Assembly: GCA_031292335.1 (NCBI GenBank)
Contig: JARLHH010000221.1
Span: 1 to 6,363, forward strand
Length of the DNA stretch: 6,363 bases
Source: Candidatus Limnocylindrales bacterium
GTDB taxonomy: Bacteria > Chloroflexota > Limnocylindria > Limnocylindrales > CSP1-4
Direction of reading: 5' to 3'
A program made the translations under genes and the position numbers. Under the pieces are notes generated by a model, which saw only the letters and a program-made list of their open reading frames with translations, was not told the origin of the DNA and searched no databases. Position 1 is the stretch's first letter, and every line of letters starts with the position of its first letter. This document shows, in pieces, positions 1 through 6,363 of this stretch.

Positions 1-173
1 AGGAACCGGGCATCGCTGGCGTCCTGGCCCGCGAAGTCGCGGTCCACGAAGTCGATCGCTTCGTAGTCGCGGCGCTCCTCGAGCAGGTCGCCCTCGAAGG
101 CGGTGAGGCGGGGCAGCTCGAACGGCCGCTCTGCTGCCGTCCTGTTGGGATTCTCGCCGACCTTCCGCGCCAA
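1..173 (-). CDS. Pentapeptide-repeat protein, N-terminal fragment (runs off left edge)
   Basis: The minus strand is open from a TTG at 173-171 to the left edge, giving 57 complete codons plus two bases. Residues 1-35 are a non-repetitive leader containing FELPRLTAFEGDLLEE. From about residue 40 the protein turns into tandem five-residue units, DFVDR-DFAGQ-DASDA-RF. The central residues F42, F47, A52 and F57 fall exactly five apart and are mostly preceded by Asp, as expected for the right-handed quadrilateral beta-helix of pentapeptide-repeat proteins. No ATG or GTG lies in frame upstream of the repeats. The TTG is chosen because an AGGAGG-type ribosome-binding site sits 8-10 bases upstream. 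The gene is transcribed divergently from gltB. The role is unknown: some family members mimic DNA and protect gyrase (Qnr, MfpA), but most are uncharacterised and this fragment cannot decide. The family call is fairly firm; the exact start is less so. Confidence 0.75.
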   Translation of the reverse strand, partial: MARKVGENPNRTAAERPFELPRLTAFEGDLLEERRDYEAIDFVDRDFAGQDASDARF

Positions 174-181
174 TCGAGCGT

Positions 182-189
182 CTCCTCCT
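182..189 (-). promoter_or_regulatory. Ribosome-binding site of the pentapeptide-repeat gene
   Basis: Read on the minus strand, positions 189 to 182 give AGGAGGAG, close to an ideal anti-16S match. It lies 8-10 bases (depending on the register) before the TTG at 173-171. This site decides the start, because no ATG or GTG is available in this frame ahead of the repeat region. Confidence 0.7.
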
Positions 190-219
190 GCCGCGCCGTG
201 TCGAGGGAGTATGCGGCAG
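188..219. repeat. Inverted repeat, 7-bp arms, next to the pentapeptide gene's RBS
   Basis: CTGCCGC at 188-194 is the exact reverse complement of GCGGCAG at 213-219, with an 18-base spacer. In minus-strand RNA the second arm would run straight into, and overlap by two bases, the AGGAGG of the pentapeptide gene. It could therefore form a hairpin that partly masks the ribosome-binding site, or it could be a protein-binding dyad in DNA. If transcription starts near 201 (from the CATACT at 213-208), only the DNA explanation survives. A 7-bp match in G+C-rich DNA may also be chance. Confidence 0.35.
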
Positions 220-311
220 TCCGGCGCCCGCGGGACCGAGCGCGGCTGCCCTCCGATCCGAGACGGCAACCGAACCATTCCTTTGTCGGTACCCAACCTC
301 GCGGGCCGGGT

Positions 312-320
312 TGCTATCGT
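312..320 (+). promoter_or_regulatory. Possible extended -10 element for gltB
   Basis: TGC followed by TATCGT (315-320) fits a TGn extended -10 with four of six matches to TATAAT. No -35 is found at a suitable distance: TTGTCG at 283-288 is too far upstream. If real, transcription would start near 326-328, inside the dyad at 321-334, leaving a leader of about 25 bases. This is a weak call based only on sequence resemblance. Confidence 0.2.
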
Positions 321-334
321 CGCTCGACCGAGCG
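321..334. repeat. Perfect 14-bp dyad just upstream of the gltB RBS
   Basis: CGCTCG-AC-CGAGCG is a perfect inverted repeat with 6-bp arms and a 2-bp centre. It ends three bases before the gltB Shine-Dalgarno sequence. In RNA it would form a 5-bp stem with a 4-base loop; in DNA it resembles a compact operator. Its position, at or just after the likely transcription start of gltB, would suit repression. The regulator is unknown. Confidence 0.35.
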
Positions 335-337
335 CAC

Positions 338-344
338 GAAGGGA
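338..344 (+). promoter_or_regulatory. Ribosome-binding site of gltB
   Basis: GAAGGGA lies seven bases before the GTG at 352. It decides the start of gltB: neither the in-frame ATG at 103 nor the TTG at 283 has a usable site. The ATG at 211 has a GAGGGAG (203-209) only one base away, which is too close to work. Confidence 0.65.
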
Positions 345-351
345 ATCCAGC

Positions 352-3300
352 GTGGCCCAGTCCCTCTACGAACCGTCGTTCGAACACGATTCCTGCGGGT
401 TCGGGTTCGTCTGCGACATCGCCGGCCGGCCCTCCCACGGGATCGTGCGCGACGCGCTCACCGTGCTGGTCAACCTGGAGCATCGCGGGGCCAGCGGGTC
501 GGAGCGGAACACCGGGGACGGCGCGGGGGTCCTGACCCAGGTCCCGTTCGGCTTCCTGGGCGCGGTTGCCGCCGAGCAGGGGCTCCGGCTGCCGGCCGAG
601 CCCGGGTACGGCGTCGGCATGCTCTTCCTGCCCCGCGACGAGGCGAGCCGGACGGCCTGCGAGGGACAGGTCGCCCGGGTCCTCGCCGCCGAGGGCCTCG
701 ACCTGCTGGGCTGGCGCGACGTCCCCACCGCGCCCGACGGCCTGGGCGAGACCGCCCGGACCAGTCAGCCCGTCGTCCGGCAGGTCTTCGTGGGCCGGCC
801 GGCGGCCACCGTCGATGACGTCGCGTTCGACCGCCGCCTCTTCGTCGCCCGGCGCATGGTCGAGAAGGCCATCTCGCGCTCGGCGCTTCCCGGCCGGGGC
901 GACTTCTACATCGCGTCGCTGAGCTGCCGGACGATCGTCTACAAGGGGATGCTGAACGCCTCGCAGCTCCTGACGTTCTACCCGGACGTCCTGGACCCGC
1001 GCTACGTGAGCGCCATCGCGATGGTCCACTCGCGCTTCTCCACCAACACGTTCCCGTCGTGGGCCCGCGCCCACCCCTACCGGTACATCTCCCACAACGG
1101 CGAGATCAACACGCTCCGTGGCAACGTCAACTGGTTCCACGCCCGCCAGTCGATGTTCCGCTCGTCGCTCTTCGGGGACGACCTCCAGAAGGTGCTCCCT
1201 GCGGTGGATTCGGAGGGCTCCGACTCCACGATCCTGGACAACGTCCTGGAGCTGCTCCACCTGTCCGGCCGCTCGCTGGCGCACGCGATGATGATGCTGG
1301 TGCCGGAGCCCTGGAGCCGCGACGAGACCATGTCGCCCGAGCTGCGGGCCTTCTACGAGTACCACGCCTGCCTGATGGAGGCGTGGGACGGCCCCGCCTC
1401 GATCGCCTTCACCGACGGCGTGCGCGTCGGCGCGACGCTGGATCGCAACGGGCTCCGCCCGGCGCGCTACACGATCACCGCCGACGGGCGGGCCATCATG
1501 GCGTCCGAAGCGGGCGTCCTCGACATCCCGGTCGCGCAGGTGGTGGCCAAGGGCCGCATCAGGCCCGGCCACATGTTCCTGGTGGACACCGCCGAGGGTC
1601 GGATCGTCTCCGACCGCGAGCTCAAGGACGCCGCCGCGTCGGCCCAGCCCTACGGGGCGTGGATCCGGCAGTGGCTGACCCGGATCGAGGACCTGCCCGA
1701 CCCGCCCGGCGTCATCGAGCCGGACCACGCGACCGTGCTCCGCCGCCAGGAGGTCTTCGGCTACAACGCCGAGGACGTGCGCCTGGTCATCAACCCGATG
1801 GCGACCACCGGCACGGACCCGGTGGGCTCCATGGGGAACGACGCCGCGCTCGCGGTTCTCTCGGACCAGCCGCAGCTCCTGTACGGGTACTTCAAGCAGC
1901 TCTTCGCGCAGGTCACGAACCCGCCCGTGGACGCGATCCGCGAGGAGATCATCATGGCCACGGAGACGTCCATCGGCCCGGAGGACAACCTCCTGGAGCC
2001 GGGACCGCGGGCGGCCCTCCAGCTGGCGCTCCCCTCGCCGGTGCTCTCCAACCTGGAGCTGGAGAAGATCCGCCAGCTCGACGGCGGGCCGGCCGCGCGC
2101 GGCTTCCGGTCCATCACGCTGCCCATCCTCTTTCGCAGCGCCGACAACGGCCAGGGTCTCCGGCACGCCATCGAGGACGTGCGCCGCCGGGCGTCGGAGG
2201 CGATCGCGGAAGGCCACAACCTGGTCATCCTGTCCGACCGCGGGCACGACGAGAAGGATGCCCCGATCCCGGCGCTCCTCGCGGTCGCCGCGGTCCACCA
2301 CCACCTGGTGCGGGCCGGGACGCGCACCCAGGTGGGCCTGGTGCTCGAATCCGGCGAGCCGCGGGAGGCCCACCATTTCTGCCTGCTGGTGGGCTACGGC
2401 GCCAGCGCGATCAACCCCTATCTCGCCTTCGAGACGATCGACGACCAGGTGCGGCTGGGCGTGATCGAGGGGCCGACCGAGGCCGCCGAGAAGCGCTACC
2501 GGAAGGCGCTCCTGAAGGGCGTCATCAAGGCGATCTCCCGGATGGGAATCTCGACGGTCCAGAGCTACCACGGAGCCCAGGTCTTCGAGGCGCTCGGGCT
2601 CAACCGGGACTTCATCGACGAGTACTTCAGCGGGACACCGACGCGGATCGGCGGGATCGGGATCGAGGGCGTGGCCCACGAGGTCAGCGCCCGCCAGGAG
2701 CGCGCCTACTCAACCCGCCGGCCGGCCGTGCAGCACCAGCTGGGCATCGGCGGGCAATACCAGTACCGCTCCCAGGGCGAGACGCACCTCTTCAACCCGC
2801 TCACGATCCACCTGCTCCAGCGCGCCGTCCGGACCGGCGACTACGCGACGTTCAAGGACTACACGAGTCTCGTCGACGACCGGTCGAAGCGCCTCGCGAC
2901 GCTGCGCGGGCTGATGGAGCTGCGGCCGGCGCTCCGCCCGGTCCCGCTGGACGAGGTGGAGCCGGTCTCGGCGATCGTGCGCCGCTTCAAGACCGGCGCG
3001 ATGAGCTACGGCTCCATCTCCGCGGAGGCCCACGAGGCGCTCGCGATCGCGATGAACCGGCTGGGCGGCAAGTCCAACACCGGCGAGGGCGGCGAGGACC
3101 CGGCCCGCTACGCGCCGCTCCCGAACGGTGACTCCCGCAGCAGCGCGATCAAGCAGGTCGCCAGCGGGCGCTTCGGGGTGACCAGCGAGTACCTGGTCAA
3201 CGCCCGCGAGATCCAGATCAAGATGGCCCAGGGGGCCAAGCCGGGCGAGGGCGGCCAGCTGCCGGGCTCGAAGGTCTACCCCTGGATCGCCCGGACGCGC

Positions 3301-4941
3301 TACTCGACCCCGGGCGTGGGCCTGATCAGCCCGCCGCCGCACCACGACATCTACTCCATCGAGGACCTGGCGGAGCTGATCCACGACCTCAAGAACGCGA
3401 ACCACCACGCCCGGATCAGCGTGAAGCTGGTGGCGGAGGTCGGCGTGGGCACGATCGCCGCCGGCGTCGCCAAGGCCCACGCGGACGTCGTGCTGATCAG
3501 CGGCCACGACGGTGGGACGGGCGCGTCGCCGCTCACCTCCATCAAGCACGCCGGCGTCCCGTGGGAGCTCGGGCTGGCCGAGGCCCACCAGGTCCTGATG
3601 CTGAACGACCTGCGCTCGCGCATCGCGGTCGAGGTGGACGGGCAGCTCAAGACCGGCCGCGACGTCGTGATCGGGGCGCTGCTGGGCGCGGAGGAGTTCG
3701 GCTTCGCCACCGCCCCGCTGGTCTCGCTGGGCTGCATCATGGTGCGGGCCTGCCACCTCAACACCTGCCCGGTCGGCGTGGCGACGCAGGACCCGGAGCT
3801 CCGCCGGCACTTCGCCGGCGATCCGCAGCACGTCGTCAACTTCATGACCTTCATCGCGTCCGAGGTGCGCGAGCACATGGCCCGCCTGGGCTTCCGGACG
3901 ATCGAGGAGATGGTCGGCCGCTCCGACCGGCTGGAGATGGTCCCCGCGATCGACCACCCCAAGGCGCGCAGCCTGGACTTCAGCCGGATCCTCTTCCAGC
4001 CCGACGTCCCGGCCGGCCGGGGGCGCACGTGCACGGTCCCCCAGGAGCACCGGGTGGAGGACTCGCTCGACGCGACCACCCTGCTGGACCTCTGCCGTCC
4101 CGCCCTGGAGGACGGCCATCCGGTCCGCGCCACCCTGCCGATCCGCAACGTCAACCGGGTGGTGGGAACCATGCTCGGCTCCGAGGTGACCCGGCGCTGG
4201 GGCCGCGACGGGCTGCCGGACGACACGATCCGGCTCACCTTCCGCGGCTCCGCCGGCCAGAGCTTCGGCTCCTTCATCCCGCCGGGGATCACCCTCCAGC
4301 TGGAGGGTGACGCGAACGATTACCTGGGCAAGGGGCTGTCAGGCGGGAGGCTCGTCCTCTTCCCGGCGGCCGGCGCGCGGTTCGCGGCCCGCGACAACGT
4401 GGTCACCGGGAATGTCGCGCTCTACGGCGCGACCGGCGGCGAGGCGTTCATCAGCGGGATCGCCGGGGAGCGGTTCGCGGTCCGCAACTCCGGCGCGACG
4501 GCGGTCGTGGAAGGCCTGGGCGACCACGGCTGCGAGTACATGACCGGCGGCCGGGTCGTGGTGCTCGGACCGACGGGACGCAACTTCGCGGCGGGGATGT
4601 CCGGCGGCGTGGCCTGGGTGCACGACGAGCGCGGCGACTTCGCCTCGGCCTGCAACATGGAGATGGTGGCCCTGGAGCCGCTCCGGGATCCTGCCGAGGT
4701 TGCCGAGGTTCGCGGCCTCGTGGAGCGCCACGCGGCGCTGACCGGCAGCGCCTGCGCGACCACCCTGCTCGCCGACTGGACCACGGCGGTCGGCCGCTTC
4801 GTACGGGTCATGCCCCACGACTACCGGCGCGTGCTGGAGGCCCAGGCCCGGATGCGCGCGGCCGGGCTCAGCGACGGCGAGGCGGAGATGGCCGCCTTCG
4901 AGGAGAACGCCGCCGACCTTGCCCGGGCCGGGGGGTCATAG
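352..4941 (+). CDS. gltB: Glutamate synthase large (alpha) subunit
   Basis: This is the 1529-residue catalytic subunit of glutamate synthase, a normal length for the family. It hydrolyses glutamine and uses the ammonia to turn 2-oxoglutarate into glutamate in the cytoplasm. The GTG start gives a 14-residue propeptide (ending EHDS) before Cys15, which should become the N-terminal nucleophile of the class II amidotransferase domain (about 15-430). That domain shows EHRGA (43-47), TGDGAG (from 54), HSRFSTNT (from 226) and SHNGEIN (247-253). The central domain runs from about 463 to 780, with YHGAQ near 739-743. The FMN domain (about 830-1200) contains GAMSYGSIS (from 882), NTGEGGED (909-916), KPGEGGQLPG (from 963) and SGHDGGTGASP (1050-1060). 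Cys1128, Cys1134 and Cys1139 (C-x5-C-x4-C) should bind the 3Fe-4S cluster. The glycine-rich GXGXG beta-helix domain fills about 1260-1510. Two bases separate it from gltD. No frameshift or lost key residue is seen. Confidence 0.97.
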   Translation: MAQSLYEPSFEHDSCGFGFVCDIAGRPSHGIVRDALTVLVNLEHRGASGSERNTGDGAGVLTQVPFGFLGAVAAEQGLRLPAEPGYGVGMLFLPRDEASRTACEGQVARVLAAEGLDLLGWRDVPTAPDGLGETARTSQPVVRQVFVGRPAATVDDVAFDRRLFVARRMVEKAISRSALPGRGDFYIASLSCRTIVYKGMLNASQLLTFYPDVLDPRYVSAIAMVHSRFSTNTFPSWARAHPYRYISHNGEINTLRGNVNWFHARQSMFRSSLFGDDLQKVLPAVDSEGSDSTILDNVLELLHLSGRSLAHAMMMLVPEPWSRDETMSPELRAFYEYHACLMEAWDGPASIAFTDGVRVGATLDRNGLRPARYTITADGRAIMASEAGVLDIPVAQVVAKGRIRPGHMFLVDTAEGRIVSDRELKDAAASAQPYGAWIRQWLTRIEDLPDPPGVIEPDHATVLRRQEVFGYNAEDVRLVINPMATTGTDPVGSMGNDAALAVLSDQPQLLYGYFKQLFAQVTNPPVDAIREEIIMATETSIGPEDNLLEPGPRAALQLALPSPVLSNLELEKIRQLDGGPAARGFRSITLPILFRSADNGQGLRHAIEDVRRRASEAIAEGHNLVILSDRGHDEKDAPIPALLAVAAVHHHLVRAGTRTQVGLVLESGEPREAHHFCLLVGYGASAINPYLAFETIDDQVRLGVIEGPTEAAEKRYRKALLKGVIKAISRMGISTVQSYHGAQVFEALGLNRDFIDEYFSGTPTRIGGIGIEGVAHEVSARQERAYSTRRPAVQHQLGIGGQYQYRSQGETHLFNPLTIHLLQRAVRTGDYATFKDYTSLVDDRSKRLATLRGLMELRPALRPVPLDEVEPVSAIVRRFKTGAMSYGSISAEAHEALAIAMNRLGGKSNTGEGGEDPARYAPLPNGDSRSSAIKQVASGRFGVTSEYLVNAREIQIKMAQGAKPGEGGQLPGSKVYPWIARTRYSTPGVGLISPPPHHDIYSIEDLAELIHDLKNANHHARISVKLVAEVGVGTIAAGVAKAHADVVLISGHDGGTGASPLTSIKHAGVPWELGLAEAHQVLMLNDLRSRIAVEVDGQLKTGRDVVIGALLGAEEFGFATAPLVSLGCIMVRACHLNTCPVGVATQDPELRRHFAGDPQHVVNFMTFIASEVREHMARLGFRTIEEMVGRSDRLEMVPAIDHPKARSLDFSRILFQPDVPAGRGRTCTVPQEHRVEDSLDATTLLDLCRPALEDGHPVRATLPIRNVNRVVGTMLGSEVTRRWGRDGLPDDTIRLTFRGSAGQSFGSFIPPGITLQLEGDANDYLGKGLSGGRLVLFPAAGARFAARDNVVTGNVALYGATGGEAFISGIAGERFAVRNSGATAVVEGLGDHGCEYMTGGRVVVLGPTGRNFAAGMSGGVAWVHDERGDFASACNMEMVALEPLRDPAEVAEVRGLVERHAALTGSACATTLLADWTTAVGRFVRVMPHDYRRVLEAQARMRAAGLSDGEAEMAAFEENAADLARAGGS
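4931..4935 (+). promoter_or_regulatory. Ribosome-binding site of gltD, inside the end of gltB
   Basis: A G-run (GGGGG) lies eight bases before the gltD ATG at 4944, within the last codons of gltB. It is a modest match to the consensus. With a two-base gap between the genes, ribosomes finishing gltB probably help start gltD, which would keep the two subunits in balance. Confidence 0.45.
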
Positions 4942-4943
4942 GC

Positions 4944-6363
4944 ATGGGCAAGCCCACCGGATTCATGGAGTTCGGGCGCCGCGCCATCGAGAATCGCCCG
5001 CCGCTGGAGCGGATCCGCGACTGGAAGGAAGCCCATCCGCCGCTCGACGTGGCGACGCTCACCCAGCAGGCCGCGCGCTGCATGGACTGCGGCGTCCCGT
5101 TCTGCCACACCGGGACCCTGATCTCGGGCGTGGCCTCCGGCTGCCCCATCAACAACCTGATCCCCGAGTGGAACGACCTCGTCTATCGCGGGCAGTGGCG
5201 CGAGGCGAGCCTCCGTCTCCACCGCACGAACAACTTCCCCGAGTTCACCGGCCGCGTCTGCCCGGCGCCCTGCGAAGGGTCGTGCACCGTCGCGATCAAC
5301 GGCGACCCGGTGGCGATCAAGACCATCGAGCAGGAGATCGCCGACCGGGCCTGGGAGAACGGCTGGGTCGTCCCGAACCCGCCGCTCACCCGGTCTGGAC
5401 GGGCCGCGGCCGTGGTGGGAAGCGGTCCGGCCGGGCTGGCCGCCGCCGCGCAGCTCAACCAGGCCGGCCACCTCGTCACGGTCTTCGAGCGCGCGGACCG
5501 GATCGGCGGCCTGCTCGTCTACGGCATCCCCAGCATGAAGCTCGACAAGGGGGTCGTCGCGCGGCGCGTCCAGCTCATGGCGGACGAGGGCGTGCGGTTC
5601 GTCACCGGGGTCACGGTGGGCTCGGACGTGGCGGCGGAGCAGCTCCTGGCCGATTTCGACGCGGTGGTGCTCGCGACGGGCGCCACGGTCGCGCGCGACA
5701 TCGCGGTCCCCGGCCGCGAGCTGGGCGGCATCCACCTGGCGATGAACTTCCTGCGCGGCAACACGCGCCGGCTGCTCGATTCCGGGCCCGACGCGGAGGT
5801 CCCGATCGACGCAGCGGGCAAGGACGTGGTGGTGATCGGCGGCGGCGACACGGGAACCGACTGCCTGGGCACCGCGATCCGAATGGGCGCCCGGCACGTG
5901 CGCCAGCTGGAGATCCTGCCCCGGCCGCCCGACACGCGCGCGGCCGACAACCCGTGGCCGGAGTGGCCGAAGGTCTACCGCCTCGACTACGGGCAGGAGG
6001 AGGCGAAGGCCCTGTGGGGCGAGGATCCGCGTCGCTACTCCACCACCACGCGGCGATTCATCGGGCGCAACGAGCGGGTCACGGGAATCGAGGTCGCCCG
6101 GATCGAGTGGACCACCTCGGCGGACGGGCGCTTCGAGATGCGGGAAGTGCCGGGGACCGCGGAGGTCGTCCCCGCCGACCTCGTCCTCCTCGCGCTCGGC
6201 TTCACCGGCCCGGAGCCTACCCTGCCCAAGGCGTTCGGGTGTGACCTGGACCCGCGCGGCGTGGTCCGGACCGGCGAGGACAAGATGACCAGCGTGCCCG
6301 GCGTCTTCGCGGCCGGCGACTGCGCTCGCGGCCAGTCCCTGGTGGTGTGGGCGATCAAGGAGG
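4944..6363 (+). CDS. gltD: Glutamate synthase small (beta) subunit, C-terminus cut off by window edge
   Basis: The frame is open from ATG 4944 to the right edge (473 codons plus one base). GltD oxidises NADPH at its FAD and passes electrons through 4Fe-4S clusters to GltB. The N-terminal region carries cluster cysteines C46, C49, C54, C67 and C106, C110, C114. The FAD-binding motif VVGSGPAGLAAA begins at 157, followed by ERADRIGGLLVYGIP (182-196). The NADPH-binding motif VIGGGDTGTDC is at 297-307. ELLPRPP-like LEILPRPP (322-329) follows it, and VFAAGDCARGQSLVVWAI (454-471) closes the FAD site. The start MGKPTGFMEFGRR matches the usual GltD opening, which favours 4944 over the internal ATG at 4965. 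Perhaps 15-25 residues are missing at the end. The fourth cysteine of the first set is set back by an insert (TLISGVAS), as in a known-looking subgroup of GltD proteins. Standalone GltD-like oxidoreductases exist, but the adjacent gltB settles the role. Confidence 0.95.
   Translation, partial: MGKPTGFMEFGRRAIENRPPLERIRDWKEAHPPLDVATLTQQAARCMDCGVPFCHTGTLISGVASGCPINNLIPEWNDLVYRGQWREASLRLHRTNNFPEFTGRVCPAPCEGSCTVAINGDPVAIKTIEQEIADRAWENGWVVPNPPLTRSGRAAAVVGSGPAGLAAAAQLNQAGHLVTVFERADRIGGLLVYGIPSMKLDKGVVARRVQLMADEGVRFVTGVTVGSDVAAEQLLADFDAVVLATGATVARDIAVPGRELGGIHLAMNFLRGNTRRLLDSGPDAEVPIDAAGKDVVVIGGGDTGTDCLGTAIRMGARHVRQLEILPRPPDTRAADNPWPEWPKVYRLDYGQEEAKALWGEDPRRYSTTTRRFIGRNERVTGIEVARIEWTTSADGRFEMREVPGTAEVVPADLVLLALGFTGPEPTLPKAFGCDLDPRGVVRTGEDKMTSVPGVFAAGDCARGQSLVVWAIKE

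Larger units (their letters stand above)
234..335. repeat. 10-base direct repeat GACCGAGCGC (234-243 and 326-335)
   Basis: The sequence GACCGAGCGC occurs twice on the plus strand, at 234-243 and 326-335, so the copies start 92 bases apart. The second copy overlaps the right half of the dyad at 321-334. Two copies in a 178-base intergenic region could be binding sites for one regulator. No regulator is identifiable, and chance is a real alternative in DNA of this composition. Confidence 0.3.
174..351. other. Divergent intergenic control region between the pentapeptide gene and gltB
   Basis: About 178 bases separate the two divergent start codons, so promoters for both genes should lie here or just inside the genes. 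I see the two ribosome-binding sites, two inverted repeats (188-219 and 321-334), one 10-base direct repeat (234-243 and 326-335) and a poor extended -10-like element for gltB. On the minus strand CATACT (213 to 208) is a possible -10 for the pentapeptide gene, without a recognisable -35. The gltB frame stays open through this region back to an ATG at 103. That extension overlaps the divergent gene, lacks a Shine-Dalgarno sequence and shows no resemblance to GltB, so I treat it as non-coding. Confidence 0.65.

Noticed and set aside
283..288. TTGTCG as a -35 element for gltB
   Set aside because: No acceptable -10 lies 16-18 bases downstream; the only -10-like hexamer (315-320) is 26 bases away.
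1059..3131. Plus-strand open frame (690 codons) in another frame inside gltB
   Set aside because: It is extremely rich in Arg, Pro, Gly and Ala, with no domain features. The gltB frame across this span contains all the expected catalytic motifs.
2710..4119. Long minus-strand open frame (469 codons) opposite gltB
   Set aside because: It lies wholly within the well-supported gltB. The composition is the Arg/Ala/Val/Asp/His-rich pattern typical of antisense frames in G+C-rich genes, with no recognisable motif.
4942..4943. Possible terminator or promoter between gltB and gltD
   Set aside because: The gap is only two bases, with no stem-loop and T-run; the genes look like one transcription unit.
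4821..5897. Minus-strand open frame (358 codons) spanning the gltB-gltD junction
   Set aside because: It is antisense to two clear genes, shows no family motif and crosses the boundary of an operon. It is a by-product of strong third-position G+C bias.
4919..6244. Plus-strand open frame (441 codons) overlapping gltD
   Set aside because: It is out of frame with gltD, whose cysteine sets and FAD- and NADPH-binding motifs are clear. The overlapping frame is low-complexity Arg/Gly/Pro/Ala sequence.

Overview
This window is mostly a glutamate synthase (GOGAT) operon from a high-G+C bacterium. By eye the DNA is about 70% G+C with a strong G/C bias at third codon positions. The lineage cannot be fixed from the sequence. 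The protein subtypes and composition would suit a soil- or sediment-type actinobacterial, Chloroflexota or Acidobacteriota-like genome, but that is only a guess.

Layout. Positions 1-173 (minus strand) hold the start of a gene that runs off the left edge. It encodes a pentapeptide-repeat protein, begins at a TTG codon and has a strong Shine-Dalgarno sequence. Positions 174-351 are a short divergent intergenic region with two inverted repeats, one 10-base direct repeat and the ribosome-binding sites of both flanking genes. Positions 352-4941 (plus strand) hold gltB, the complete large subunit of glutamate synthase (1529 residues from a GTG start). Positions 4944-6363 (plus strand) hold gltD, the small subunit, with only its last residues cut off by the right edge. 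The gap between gltB and gltD is two bases, so the two are almost certainly co-transcribed and translationally coupled.

How the genes work together. GltD takes electrons from NADPH through FAD and passes them by iron-sulfur clusters to GltB. GltB hydrolyses glutamine at its N-terminal amidotransferase domain, channels the ammonia to the FMN site and reductively aminates 2-oxoglutarate, giving two glutamates. With glutamine synthetase this is the main route of ammonium assimilation at low ammonium. All the key residues checked in both subunits are present.

I found no mobile element, CRISPR array, RNA gene or obviously new system. The points most worth a second look are the left-edge pentapeptide gene, the correction of the gltB start (the longest open frame begins 249 bases too early and overlaps that divergent gene) and the symmetrical elements in the divergent control region.
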